64,000 nt of DNA from Algoriphagus chordae. GTDB taxonomy: Bacteria > Bacteroidota > Bacteroidia > Cytophagales > Cyclobacteriaceae. Numbering within the stretch: position 1 is the first letter of the stretch; each line of letters begins with the position of its first letter. The notes beneath the pieces were generated by a model. It searched no databases, was not told the origin of the DNA, and was given only the letters and a program-made list of their open reading frames with translations. Below are positions 27,580 through 35,536 of the stretch, piece by piece. Position numbers and translations under genes: made by a program. The stretch covers positions 211,082 to 275,081 of the forward strand of contig NZ_QKZT01000003.1 of the NCBI RefSeq assembly GCF_003254055.1. The letters run 5' to 3'.

Positions 27580-27605
27580 CTTAATTGCAATATGAAGGCT
27601 AGTTT

Positions 27606-28367
27606 TTATTCTTCAATTAGATTTTCAAATCCATCTTTTATCATTCCAACTGCATCAAAAGAGGTGTCAATGTTGATCACTCCCTTTCCAAGTTCATGCC
27701 AGTAGCCATCTCCGCATTCGATGTATGAACCACGTTTGGTACCTGCTGTTTCTTTGGCGATCTCATAGTTGTAATCCGGAGAAAACACTAGCTTCATCAG
27801 TTGCACAGCATATTCCCAGTTAATAACTTTTGACTCCTTATTGGACACTAAAACTGCTTCTCGATTGGAGAAATTCATCGTGATAGAGCAGTCAAGACTG
27901 TTCTCATTGGTTACTTGACGGTAGTTGACTGTAAGTGGAGCTTCTTTCTGAGAAGTCTCATAGATAGCCTGGATGACATCTTGAGCTAGCATTTGCCAAG
28001 CTTCCTGATCTGCAGGAGCTTTTGCAGAACTTGTCTTGCCATCTTCAATTGCGGCAAGGTTGAGACCTCCATCTTCTAATTGTCTACCACTCCATTTTAC
28101 TTTTTCAAACTCTTTAGAAACCACCTTTTTCCAAACTGAATCAAGACTGCCTTTGAAACTGAAATCATCATTTGCAGTGAATCCTTCATCGAGGATCTCA
28201 TCTTCTGTCAAATCTTCTCTGTCAGTATAATGCAGTTCAAGTTCTGCGAGCAGTTCAGCGTTGCTCCAGTCTAGTGAAAGTCTGTATACATGACTATAAG
28301 GAGCCGGGATTATTCCTGAATCGAATTCAATTACGATTCCGCTAGTGTGGTCGTTACTCTTTTTCAT
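27606..28367 (-). CDS. Protein of unknown function
   Basis: 253 residues, acidic, without signal peptide or membrane segment. The N-terminus reads SGIVIEFDSGIIPAPYSHVYRLSLDW and seems the conserved part; mid-protein is Glu/Asp/Lys-rich. I do not recognise a domain. It begins 34 bp before the DUF2141 gene end region on the same strand and is separated from the downstream TIR gene by a strong terminator. A link with TIR is possible but not supported. Confidence 0.7.
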   Translation of the reverse strand: MKKSNDHTSGIVIEFDSGIIPAPYSHVYRLSLDWSNAELLAELELHYTDREDLTEDEILDEGFTANDDFSFKGSLDSVWKKVVSKEFEKVKWSGRQLEDGGLNLAAIEDGKTSSAKAPADQEAWQMLAQDVIQAIYETSQKEAPLTVNYRQVTNENSLDCSITMNFSNREAVLVSNKESKVINWEYAVQLMKLVFSPDYNYEIAKETAGTKRGSYIECGDGYWHELGKGVINIDTSFDAVGMIKDGFENLIEE

Positions 28368-28401
28368 CGCTGCAAAAGTAGGTCTTTTAGCTCAAAATTT
28401 C

Positions 28402-28830
28402 TTAGCGCAATTCAATTTCAAAAAGAGTGACTTTTCCTGGATTTACTTTTTTACTGCTTTTTTCGTAAGAAGGGATGCCGAAAACCAGACTGGGATTATT
28501 GGAAAAGCCAAATTCATCCAATGGATAGCCTACTTTGTTTTTTCGTATTGCTCCGTCCTCGTCATGATCATGGAATACGGTAATAGCATAGTTCCCAGCA
28601 GGTACATCTTTAAAGGTCTTCCTAGCAATACCCTTTTCAATTGGGAGTCTCACCATCTCCCAGGCATGGTCAAGTGATTCTGGCCAGCCTTTGCTTTGGT
28701 CAAAAATAAGCAGCTGAATCACCCCGTTATCTGAATTGGTTTCAGAAATGTGCAGTTCTATGGTTCCCAAATTACTTTGTACTTGAGAGATATTCATAAA
28801 AAATAGAAGGCTTAAAAATGCCAGTTTCAT
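28402..28830 (-). CDS. DUF2141 domain secreted protein
   Basis: 142 residues with signal peptide MKLAFLSLLFFMNISQVQS, then a beta-sandwich of the DUF2141 kind with the typical core VPAGNYAITVFHDHDEDGAI and GYPLDEFGFSNNPSL. The family is periplasmic, widespread in Bacteroidota and of unknown role. Its start overlaps the menE stop by 4 bp (ATGA), so it is the downstream gene of the menE transcript, although no known menaquinone step needs it. Confidence 0.9.
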   Translation of the reverse strand: MKLAFLSLLFFMNISQVQSNLGTIELHISETNSDNGVIQLLIFDQSKGWPESLDHAWEMVRLPIEKGIARKTFKDVPAGNYAITVFHDHDEDGAIRKNKVGYPLDEFGFSNNPSLVFGIPSYEKSSKKVNPGKVTLFEIELR

Positions 28831-29891
28831 AAGTTTAGTATGGTTTTCGGTCTGTTTACTTTTCCAGTGCTTGACCTTGAAAACTCAGAGATTACAAAAA
28901 TGTTTTTAGGGACTTCATATTTTTCTAAGATCAGCTTCAATTTTTCGAAAAGCTTGCTTGAATTATCTAAATCATCTTTTGATTCAATCACCAAACATAA
29001 TTTCTCTCCGAGTTTCTCGTCGTACATCCCAAAAAAGAAAAATGATGAGTTGGGAAAAAAGCTATTCATAGTGTCTTCAGCTTTTGCTTCCAAAAGCTCT
29101 GGGTGAAGCTTAATTCCTCCAGAATTGACAACGAAGTCAGCCCTTCCAAGCCATCGAAAGGAATTGTCATCAACTAACTCAATCAGATCATTTGTTTGAA
29201 CCAGTTCATCATTACTTGAAGCAGATTTCACCCAAAGTGCTTTTCTCTTGTCCACACCAAATTCAACTTTGGGGAGTAGTTTATAGATCAATTCTCCATG
29301 TTCAATTTTGGCCAAGGCGATATGAGAAACTGTCTCGGTCATGCCATAAGTCTGGTAAGCTAAGATACCCTGACTGACAAGTTGATGCTTCAAGCTAGCA
29401 CTGACCGGAGCTCCACCGATGATAAGCTGCTTGATTTTTTTTAGCTTTTCTAATGAAGTTTTGTGCAGTAAACAGGCTTCTACTTGCAGTGGAACCATCG
29501 CCACAAAATCAGGAATCTCATTTATCTCCAACAGTGGATTAGACTTAGGTTCGCACAATTCGATTCTGCAATTCCAAACCATCGCTCGTACAAGCATCAT
29601 TTTGCCAGCGATATAGCTAGGATCAAGACAGCAAAGAAGCTTGGTGTTTTGGTTAGTTTGGAAAAAAGCCTGGGTCGCTTCTGCGCTAGCGATCATCTGA
29701 GATCTCGAAATTTCAATATTCTTAGGCGTTCCTGTTGAGCCTGAGGTTTGCTGCACAAAAGAGTTTTGACCTGAAAGCCAATCCTGGCAGAATTGAAAAG
29801 CGGCTAGGGCAAAGTCAGGAAAATCATTGTTTCCAAATTCAAAGTTTTCTTTTGTCTGAAATCTGTGTTTGCCGAAGCTAAGTTGAAACAT
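28827..29891 (-). CDS. menE: O-succinylbenzoate-CoA ligase (AMP-binding enzyme)
   Basis: 354 residues, short for the ANL superfamily but usual for Bacteroidota MenE. It shows the P-loop QTSGSTGTPKNIEIS (A3 motif), AYQTYGMTETVSHIAL (A5), WLGRADFVVNSGGIKLHPE (A7/A8 hinge) and the catalytic lysine in SSTGKVNRP near the C-terminus (A10). It activates o-succinylbenzoate with ATP and CoA in menaquinone synthesis. Divergent menB is 108 bp away, supporting this over other acyl-CoA ligases. Confidence 0.9.
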   Translation of the reverse strand: MFQLSFGKHRFQTKENFEFGNNDFPDFALAAFQFCQDWLSGQNSFVQQTSGSTGTPKNIEISRSQMIASAEATQAFFQTNQNTKLLCCLDPSYIAGKMMLVRAMVWNCRIELCEPKSNPLLEINEIPDFVAMVPLQVEACLLHKTSLEKLKKIKQLIIGGAPVSASLKHQLVSQGILAYQTYGMTETVSHIALAKIEHGELIYKLLPKVEFGVDKRKALWVKSASSNDELVQTNDLIELVDDNSFRWLGRADFVVNSGGIKLHPELLEAKAEDTMNSFFPNSSFFFFGMYDEKLGEKLCLVIESKDDLDNSSKLFEKLKLILEKYEVPKNIFVISEFSRSSTGKVNRPKTILNL

Positions 29892-29936
29892 TTGAGCTGT
29901 GCTTGATAATGGCTTTCCCGAAGGTAATAATCTAAG

Positions 29937-29966
29937 TTCAAAATTCAGGGAAGGCTGTTATCTTGC
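29937..29966 (+). promoter_or_regulatory. Candidate menB promoter
   Basis: TATCTTGC (29959-29966) resembles the TAnnTTTG -7 box, and a TTC at 29937-29939 lies 19 bp upstream in the -33 position. The start codon is 33 bp further on. Both boxes deviate from consensus. Confidence 0.35.
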
Positions 29967-29999
29967 AAAAGAATTAGATTTTTAACCAAATCGGAAGTT

Positions 30000-30833
30000 A
30001 TGAACTGGATCACAGCAAAAGAATACGAAGATATCACCTATAAAAAATGCGATGGCGTGGCAAGAATCGCCTTCAATCGCCCAGAAACAAGAAATGCTTT
30101 TCGCCCGAAAACTACGGCAGAATTGTATGATGCTTTTTATGATGCCCAAGAAGATACTTCTATTGGTGTAGTGCTATTGAGTGGGGAAGGGCCTTCTGCA
30201 AAAGATGGAGGCTGGGCATTTTGCTCAGGTGGAGATCAAAAAGCTAGAGGCAAGCAAGGCTATGTGGGCGAAGATGGTTATCACCGATTGAATATTTTGG
30301 AAGTGCAGCGCTTGATTCGTTTTATGCCAAAGGTGGTGATTGCAGTGGTGCCGGGTTGGGCAGTAGGAGGAGGACATTCTCTGCATGTGGTCTGCGATCT
30401 GACTTTGGCGAGTGAAGAGCATGCGATTTTCAAGCAAACGGATGCAGATGTGACTAGCTTCGATGGTGGCTATGGTTCTGCTTATTTGGCCAAAATGGTT
30501 GGGCAAAAGAAAGCTCGTGAGATCTTTTTTCTGGGAAGAAACTATTCAGCTCAGGAAGCCTACGAAATGGGGATGGTAAATGCTGTGATTCCTCATGCTG
30601 AATTGGAGTCAACTGCTTATGACTGGGCGCAGGAGATCTTGGCTAAGTCGCCAACTTCTATCAAGATGCTGAAATTTGCGATGAACCTGACTGATGATGG
30701 TATGGTTGGTCAGCAGGTTTTTGCTGGAGAAGCAACTCGCTTGGCTTATGGAACAGATGAGGCGGTAGAGGGTAGAAATGCCTTTTTGGAGAAAAGGAAG
30801 CCAAATTTCGGTAAGAATAATTGGATACCCTAA
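30000..30833 (+). CDS. menB: 1,4-dihydroxy-2-naphthoyl-CoA synthase
   Basis: 277 residues, crotonase fold with MenB-specific marks: NRPETRNAFRPKTTAELYDA, WAFCSGGDQKARGKQGY, the oxyanion region PGWAVGGGHSLHVVCDLTLA, and the aspartate/tyrosine segment QTDADVTSFDGGYGSAYLAK. It closes o-succinylbenzoyl-CoA to the naphthoyl-CoA ring in menaquinone synthesis. It faces away from menE; these two make a small divergent menaquinone cluster, the other men genes being elsewhere. Confidence 0.96.
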   Translation: MNWITAKEYEDITYKKCDGVARIAFNRPETRNAFRPKTTAELYDAFYDAQEDTSIGVVLLSGEGPSAKDGGWAFCSGGDQKARGKQGYVGEDGYHRLNILEVQRLIRFMPKVVIAVVPGWAVGGGHSLHVVCDLTLASEEHAIFKQTDADVTSFDGGYGSAYLAKMVGQKKAREIFFLGRNYSAQEAYEMGMVNAVIPHAELESTAYDWAQEILAKSPTSIKMLKFAMNLTDDGMVGQQVFAGEATRLAYGTDEAVEGRNAFLEKRKPNFGKNNWIP

Positions 30834-30839
30834 GGGAGA

Positions 30840-30988
30840 CGTTAGTAGCTAGATACTAGAGTTGAGAGAATGAGATTGGGTGCAAACTCAAATAGGATTG
30901 AGGTTTACGAGACTACTGCTGTGAAAGCAGTCACTCTTGTTCGGATATCCAACATCTACTTTCTAAGGCTAATGTCTTACTACTAACG
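30840..30988. repeat. 149-bp inverted-repeat element after menB
   Basis: Outer arms CGTTAGTAG (30840-30848) and CTACTAACG (30980-30988) are perfect inverses, and each is followed inward by a CTAGATACTAG/CTTAC-like word. An inner hairpin ACTGCT-GTGAA-AGCAGT lies at 30915-30931, followed by CACTC, recalling the hairpin units near 14.1 and 15.8 kb. It fills the gap between two convergent genes. Confidence 0.45.
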
Positions 30989-31004
30989 ACTAAATACTAT
31001 CTTT

Positions 31005-32228
31005 CTATTCTATTGCTTGATAAACCATCTGTCTCATTTTTTGGTCGTAGAATCCGCTGAAAGGAGCTGTTTGAGTCATAAGAATGGAAATTAGATCTTC
31101 TTTAGGATCAATAAAGAAATAGGTGCAGTATGCGCCGCTCCAATAATATGTTCCTACCGATCCCAAGGATTTCGTGTCAGCCAAATTGGTTGTTACTCCA
31201 AACCCAAATCCAAAACCCTGACCTGGTTCTCTTTGGATATCTCCTATCTGATTGATCGTCATGATTTCCACTGTTTTTGGACTTAGATACCTTTTACCTT
31301 CCAATTCCCCTCCATTACTCATCATTAGTGCAAATCTCGCGTAATCATGCGCCGTGCTGAATAAAGCATTTGCACCAGCAAAAACTTTATTTCCCGATGT
31401 TGGAGTTTGTCGAGGAGCGACAATCAATTTTCCTGACTTGTCATAGCTGTGTAAAGTTGCCATACGGCTGGCCTGCTCCTCATTTAGATTGTATCTGGTG
31501 TCCGACATGCCCAATGGGCCTAGTAGTCGTTTTTGTAAAAACTCATCTGCTGTCATTCCAGAAAACACTTCGATCAATCGAGCCAAAATATCGGGAGCGG
31601 CTGAATAATACCAGCGCTCACCTGGCTGTGCATAGAGAGGAAGACCTGCATAAGCCTCCACTCGGGACTTGATATCTGGATGATCTACATAATAAATGCC
31701 CTGGAGTACTTCCTTATCTACTTCAGACTGTCCTAAACCATGTGATAGACCAGCTGTATGACTCATTAGTTGATGGATTCGAATTGGCGAATCCAAAGGC
31801 TCCAAACCACCGGCCGTTCCCAGTTTGGCATCTTTAGCAACCATCGCATCCTTAAATTCTGGAATGTATTTAGATACCGGATCATTCAATAGAAAATGAC
31901 CTTCTTCGTATAGCATCATGAAAGCCGTCGTGATGATAGGTTTTGTCATTGACTGGATGTAGAAAATCTGATCTGCTTTCATCGGAGCTTTGGTATCCAA
32001 GTCACTATATCCTAAGGTCTTTTGATGCGCTTGTTCGCCATTCTTATAAATCAAAGTGACTGCACCGGCTAGTCTGCCTTCATCGATTTCTTTCTGTAAA
32101 TAGTTGTCATAGCGCACTAAGCGTTCAGGAGAAAGCTTGGTCTGTTCATGGTGGAGTGCCTGTGCCAATGCTCCGTCACTGAGAAGCAGGAGCGCAATAA
32201 CAAGTAATCTTAAGTGATTTTTAAACAT
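31005..32228 (-). CDS. Secreted serine hydrolase, beta-lactamase/esterase (class C-like) family
   Basis: 407 residues with signal peptide ending DGALAQA. Catalytic SMTK (Ser93, Lys96), the tyrosine motif WYYSAAPDI and a later GxG-type strand match the beta-lactamase-related penicillin-binding-protein family. Members act as esterases, D-amino-acid peptidases or poorly characterised hydrolases; true beta-lactamase action is unlikely to be its main role. It has no operon partner; a terminator for the upstream DJ-1 gene separates them. Confidence 0.9.
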   Translation of the reverse strand: MFKNHLRLLVIALLLLSDGALAQALHHEQTKLSPERLVRYDNYLQKEIDEGRLAGAVTLIYKNGEQAHQKTLGYSDLDTKAPMKADQIFYIQSMTKPIITTAFMMLYEEGHFLLNDPVSKYIPEFKDAMVAKDAKLGTAGGLEPLDSPIRIHQLMSHTAGLSHGLGQSEVDKEVLQGIYYVDHPDIKSRVEAYAGLPLYAQPGERWYYSAAPDILARLIEVFSGMTADEFLQKRLLGPLGMSDTRYNLNEEQASRMATLHSYDKSGKLIVAPRQTPTSGNKVFAGANALFSTAHDYARFALMMSNGGELEGKRYLSPKTVEIMTINQIGDIQREPGQGFGFGFGVTTNLADTKSLGSVGTYYWSGAYCTYFFIDPKEDLISILMTQTAPFSGFYDQKMRQMVYQAIE

Positions 32229-32300
32229 GAGGTTGGGTGGTTATTGTTAAAGGTTAACTTGGGACTTTCTATAAATTTAATCAAATCATTTTCTAATGTT

Positions 32301-32335
32301 AAAAAAAGCCCTTTCTGGATAATCCTGAAAGGGCT
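32301..32335 (-). terminator. Intrinsic terminator for the DJ-1/PfpI gene
   Basis: Arms AGCCCTTTC (32307-32315) and GAAAGGGCT (32327-32335) form a 9-bp perfect stem; on the minus strand a T run of seven bases (32301-32307) follows. It is 40 bp after the DJ-1 family stop. Confidence 0.85.
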
Positions 32336-32374
32336 CATGATGTTTGTGACGGTCATCGGACACCAAACATATTA

Positions 32375-32950
32375 TCAAATCTCAATCTTTGCTCCCAGTA
32401 CTTTTAGAAACTCACGAATCCAGGCTGGATGACCTGGCCATGCTGGTGAGGTTACCAAGTTGCCATCAACATAAGCATCCGTTGCAGGAATGTCCTGAAA
32501 TTCTCCACCTGCGATAGTCACTTCAGGGCCTACTGCAGGATAAGCAGTGAGTTTTCTGCCTTTTACCACTCCAGCAGCAGTAAGGATTTGAATCCCATGA
32601 CAAACTGCAGCTACGGGCTTATTGGTGTCGAAGAAATGCTTCACAATCTCCAGAAGTTTCTGGTTTAAACGAAGGTATTCTGGCGCGCGGCCTCCGGCAA
32701 TCGCCAAGCCCACATAATCATCCACATCTACTTGATCAAAAGAGTAGCTCAGCATAAAATTGTGGCCTGGCTTTTCAGTGTATGTTAGATCACCTTCAAA
32801 GTCATGAATGGCTGTTTTGATGGTTTCTCCTTTTTTCTTTCCAGGACAAACAGAATGCACTTCATATCCTACCATCTCCAGCATCTGCACTGGTACCATA
32901 GTTTCATAATCTTCTGCAAAATCGCCTGTGAGAAATAATATCTTTTTCAT
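32375..32950 (-). CDS. DJ-1/PfpI family protein
   Basis: 191 residues, single class I glutamine-amidotransferase-like domain. The nucleophile elbow [10 protein letters not shown] holds Cys117-His118, and Glu13 (GDFAEDYE) takes the position that tunes the cysteine in PfpI/DJ-1. [14 protein letters not shown] is the family loop. Family roles range from protease/deglycase claims to stress protection; the precise role is unsettled. Transcribed alone with its own terminator. Confidence 0.92.
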   Translation of the reverse strand: MKKILFLTGDFAEDYETMVPVQMLEMVGYEVHSVCPGKKKGETIKTAIHDFEGDLTYTEKPGHNFMLSYSFDQVDVDDYVGLAIAGGRAPEYLRLNQKLLEIVKHFFDTNKPVAAVCHGIQILTAAGVVKGRKLTAYPAVGPEVTIAGGEFQDIPATDAYVDGNLVTSPAWPGHPAWIREFLKVLGAKIEI

Positions 32951-33082
32951 TTTCTTGAAATTAGTTGGTTAGAAAAATTGGTGGAAATTCTACCAATTAT
33001 AGTAGGACCAATTTAAGAAAATGCAATCGAATAGAAGTTAATGGTAAGTTAAGTTTTGCTAATCATATTTAGGAAATTGGTC

Positions 33083-33146
33083 TTCGACTTCGCTCAGCCT
33101 GACAATTACCTAGAAATTACGATTGTCAGGTCTAGAGGAGTCGAGA
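33083..33146. repeat. Intergenic hairpin with CCTGACAAT arms
   Basis: Perfect 9-bp arms CCTGACAAT (33098-33106) and ATTGTCAGG (33122-33130), extended by partially paired TTCGACTTCGCTCAG and AGGAGTCGAG. The TTCGACTxCGCTCAG word is typical of dispersed intergenic repeats in Bacteroidota. It lies in the 300-bp gap between the divergent DJ-1 and alpha/beta hydrolase genes; I see nothing else in that gap besides their promoters. Confidence 0.5.
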
Positions 33147-33250
33147 TTAGTTATTGTTTCAATTGAAAGTCTTTGAATTTATAAGCAGCCATTTTTTAGC
33201 TTTCGATTTTCTGTGCAACTTATCATTCCAAACCCGAAATCAAGTACCCC

Positions 33251-34087
33251 ATGAATCACCTCGAAACTTCCTATAAAACTCATGACAATCAAGAGTTGTA
33301 CCTCCAAGCTTGGATGATTGATTCGCCAAAGGCGTCGTTACTCCTTGTTCATGGTCTGGGTGAGCATAGCGCTAGGTATTTGCATTTGGTAGAAAAGCTG
33401 AATGAAGTCGGGATTTCAGTTTTTACTTTTGATGGGAGAGGGCATGGGAAGTCGGCAATTGATAAGCCAACTGCCTATTTTGAGTCCTATGAGGATTACC
33501 TGAAAGATATTGACGCGCTTTTTGGAAAGGTGAAAACTTACGTTCCAGGAGTTCCAGCATTTATCTATGGACATAGCATGGGAGGAGGCTTAGTCGCAGC
33601 ATATGCCTTAAAATATAAACCAGTTACAGCGGGGTTGATTTTGAGTTCTCCAGCCATTAAAGAGGCGGAGGGGACATCGAAACTTCTTATTGCCGTTTCT
33701 AGCCTTGTGAGTAAGTATCTGCCAAGGCTAAAAGCGCTTCAACTTGATGCTCAAAAAGTATCCAGAATTCCTGCTGAAGTAGAAAAATACCTGAATGATC
33801 CATTGATTTATACCGAGGCTATTCCTGCAAGAACTGGCTACGAATTGCTTCAAATGATGCGTTTCATTCAAAAAAATGCTTCGAAATTTGCACTTCCATT
33901 TTTAATGATTCACGGTTCCGATGATGGATTGACTAATCCAAAAGGATCTGAATTGCTTTATGAAAAAGCTAATTCTACTGATAAAACACTTCAGTTTTTT
34001 CCTGGTGGCTATCATGAATTGATCAATGATCTGGACAAGGAGGAAGTGATGAAACTGATTGTGAATTGGATTTCTGACAGAATCTAG
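33251..34087 (+). CDS. Alpha/beta hydrolase, monoacylglycerol lipase-like
   Basis: 278 residues with LLVHGLGEHSARY (oxyanion region), TFDGRGHGKS, the nucleophile elbow YGHSMGGGLV (Ser109), and probable Asp225 (HGSDDGLT) and His255 (GGYHELIND). This arrangement matches the Hydrolase_4 group including bacterial and eukaryotic monoglyceride lipases. It has no signal peptide and so is cytoplasmic. Its stop overlaps the convergent downstream gene in a shared CTAG. Confidence 0.92.
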   Translation: MNHLETSYKTHDNQELYLQAWMIDSPKASLLLVHGLGEHSARYLHLVEKLNEVGISVFTFDGRGHGKSAIDKPTAYFESYEDYLKDIDALFGKVKTYVPGVPAFIYGHSMGGGLVAAYALKYKPVTAGLILSSPAIKEAEGTSKLLIAVSSLVSKYLPRLKALQLDAQKVSRIPAEVEKYLNDPLIYTEAIPARTGYELLQMMRFIQKNASKFALPFLMIHGSDDGLTNPKGSELLYEKANSTDKTLQFFPGGYHELINDLDKEEVMKLIVNWISDRI

Positions 34088-34857
34088 ATTTTGGGCGTTC
34101 CAAGCAAATACAGCAAATGAGTAGGCCCTGATTTGATTCTGCCTATGTCCCAGGCGAACTTTTCCTTGCCTTCAACTTTGGCTACCAGCTGATTCATTTC
34201 TTCTACTGAGTAGGTTCTCAGGCAGGAAACCATGCCATCCCACCAAACGAAAACAGGGACAATGGGGATCAAATAAGTGAAAAGCAATCTTCCTAATGAA
34301 AAAGGCCGGATAAATGGAGTAGTCAACAGAACTGTGATCGGCGAGAAAAACATCGCAAGAAAACTTGGAATAGCTCTTTCCTGACCTTCAGCTATGAATA
34401 TGGGTTGATTGGAGATTATGGCGTTTTCTAAGATTTTTACAGCATCATCTGGTTGAAAATGATGAAGTGAAAGGAACTGCGTGCGCAAACCTGTTAGGAT
34501 TTCTGGGACTTTTCTAGCATCAATTGATTCCTTGGAAAAATTGATGTTAGAAGCTTGGGAACATGTGTGCTGAAAGGCTTCTAGATTGGGGAAAAAATCA
34601 GTCAGTAGAATAGAGACTTCAGGATTAGATTCCAATATTTCCTTATTCAGCGAGAGAATTCCTCCTCCGCCGCCTGATGCTAAATCTATGATTTTTGAGT
34701 TTTTTGAAGCAGTTAATCCCTTCTCCATCCACGGGATTAATGGGACAAACATCCTTGTTTTATTCGCCAAAAATTGAAGGAAGTCTGTTCCGTAGTTTCT
34801 GATAAAACCAGGAAACCATTTCTGATCTTCCAATTCAAAAAGGTGAATTCTGCTCAT
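34084..34857 (-). CDS. SAM-dependent methyltransferase-like protein with membrane-associated tail
   Basis: 257 residues. IIDLASGGGGGILSLNKEIL (about 55-75) is a SAM-binding motif I with an extra run of glycines, and LLTDFFPNLEAFQHT is a motif II-like strand. The second half is unusual for a class I methyltransferase: AMFFSPITVLLTTPFIRPFSLG and LLFTYLIPIVPVFVWW are hydrophobic enough to enter or lie on the membrane. Residues for a specific substrate are not recognisable. Convergent with the preceding hydrolase. Confidence 0.72.
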   Translation of the reverse strand: MSRIHLFELEDQKWFPGFIRNYGTDFLQFLANKTRMFVPLIPWMEKGLTASKNSKIIDLASGGGGGILSLNKEILESNPEVSILLTDFFPNLEAFQHTCSQASNINFSKESIDARKVPEILTGLRTQFLSLHHFQPDDAVKILENAIISNQPIFIAEGQERAIPSFLAMFFSPITVLLTTPFIRPFSLGRLLFTYLIPIVPVFVWWDGMVSCLRTYSVEEMNQLVAKVEGKEKFAWDIGRIKSGPTHLLYLLGTPKI

Positions 34858-34902
34858 TAAAAGTTCTGCTAAATTATAATGGTAAGTTATTAAAGTTTTG
34901 GA

Positions 34903-35388
34903 TTATATCTCTGCCATCAATCCATTGATGTCCAATTGCCTCGTGTACATCTGAATACTGCCATCAGGGTTCAATGGCCATTCCTCTCTTGGCCTATCCC
35001 AATACAGTTCAACACCATTTTCATCCGGATCATCTAAGTACAATGCTTCTGATACACCATGATCCGCAGCACCTGTCAGCGGGTAGCTGGCATCCACTAG
35101 TCTTTTTAAAAGCACCGCTAAATCACGTCGGGTCGGTAACACTATAGCCGTATGGAAAAGTCCCGCTGTGTTTTTGGGAGCTGGCTTTCCGCCTTTGCTC
35201 TGCCAAGTATTCAGACCTATGTGATGATGATATCCACCAGCAGAAATAAATGCAGCATCCTGACCATACATAGCCACCAATTCAAAGCCTAACAAACCTT
35301 GGTAGAAATCCAGCGATCGCTGAAGATCGGAAACTTTTAGATGAATGTGTCCTATGCGAGTGTTGGCGGGGATAGTGTATCTTTCCAT
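34903..35388 (-). CDS. VOC family protein (glyoxalase/extradiol dioxygenase fold)
   Basis: 161 residues with two beta-alpha-beta-beta-beta modules. Metal ligands are visible as a histidine of IGHIHLKVSD, a histidine of LFHTAIVLP and the glutamate of NGVELYWDRP, the 2-His-1-carboxylate pattern. It resembles CatE/YfiE-like 2,3-dioxygenase domains but has only one domain pair rather than two, so the reaction is uncertain. It is followed by 45 bp to the methyltransferase-like gene on the same strand. Confidence 0.88.
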   Translation of the reverse strand: MERYTIPANTRIGHIHLKVSDLQRSLDFYQGLLGFELVAMYGQDAAFISAGGYHHHIGLNTWQSKGGKPAPKNTAGLFHTAIVLPTRRDLAVLLKRLVDASYPLTGAADHGVSEALYLDDPDENGVELYWDRPREEWPLNPDGSIQMYTRQLDINGLMAEI

Positions 35389-35442
35389 TCAATAAAACAA
35401 AAGCTAATAAGTGCTAAACATACTTCATTATTCGAAATTAAG

Positions 35443-35496
35443 AATTCATCATTCGACTTTTTTCAATAATGAATATCAAACATCGAATGATGAATT
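35443..35496. repeat. Perfect 14-bp inverted repeat upstream of VOC gene
   Basis: AATTCATCATTCGA (35443-35456) and TCGAATGATGAATT (35483-35496), with a 26-nt loop. It could be a terminator for GH67 (41 bp after its stop on the minus strand, no T run) or an operator for the VOC gene, 55 bp downstream. Confidence 0.5.
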
Positions 35497-35536
35497 TTGA
35501 AGGAATTTCAAATTATAGGTTTCAAATTTTTTATCT

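Noticed and set aside
31005..32228. Beta-lactamase resistance gene
   Set aside because: SMTK and YSA-type motifs only place it in the wide penicillin-binding-protein-like hydrolase family; nothing indicates antibiotic hydrolysis.
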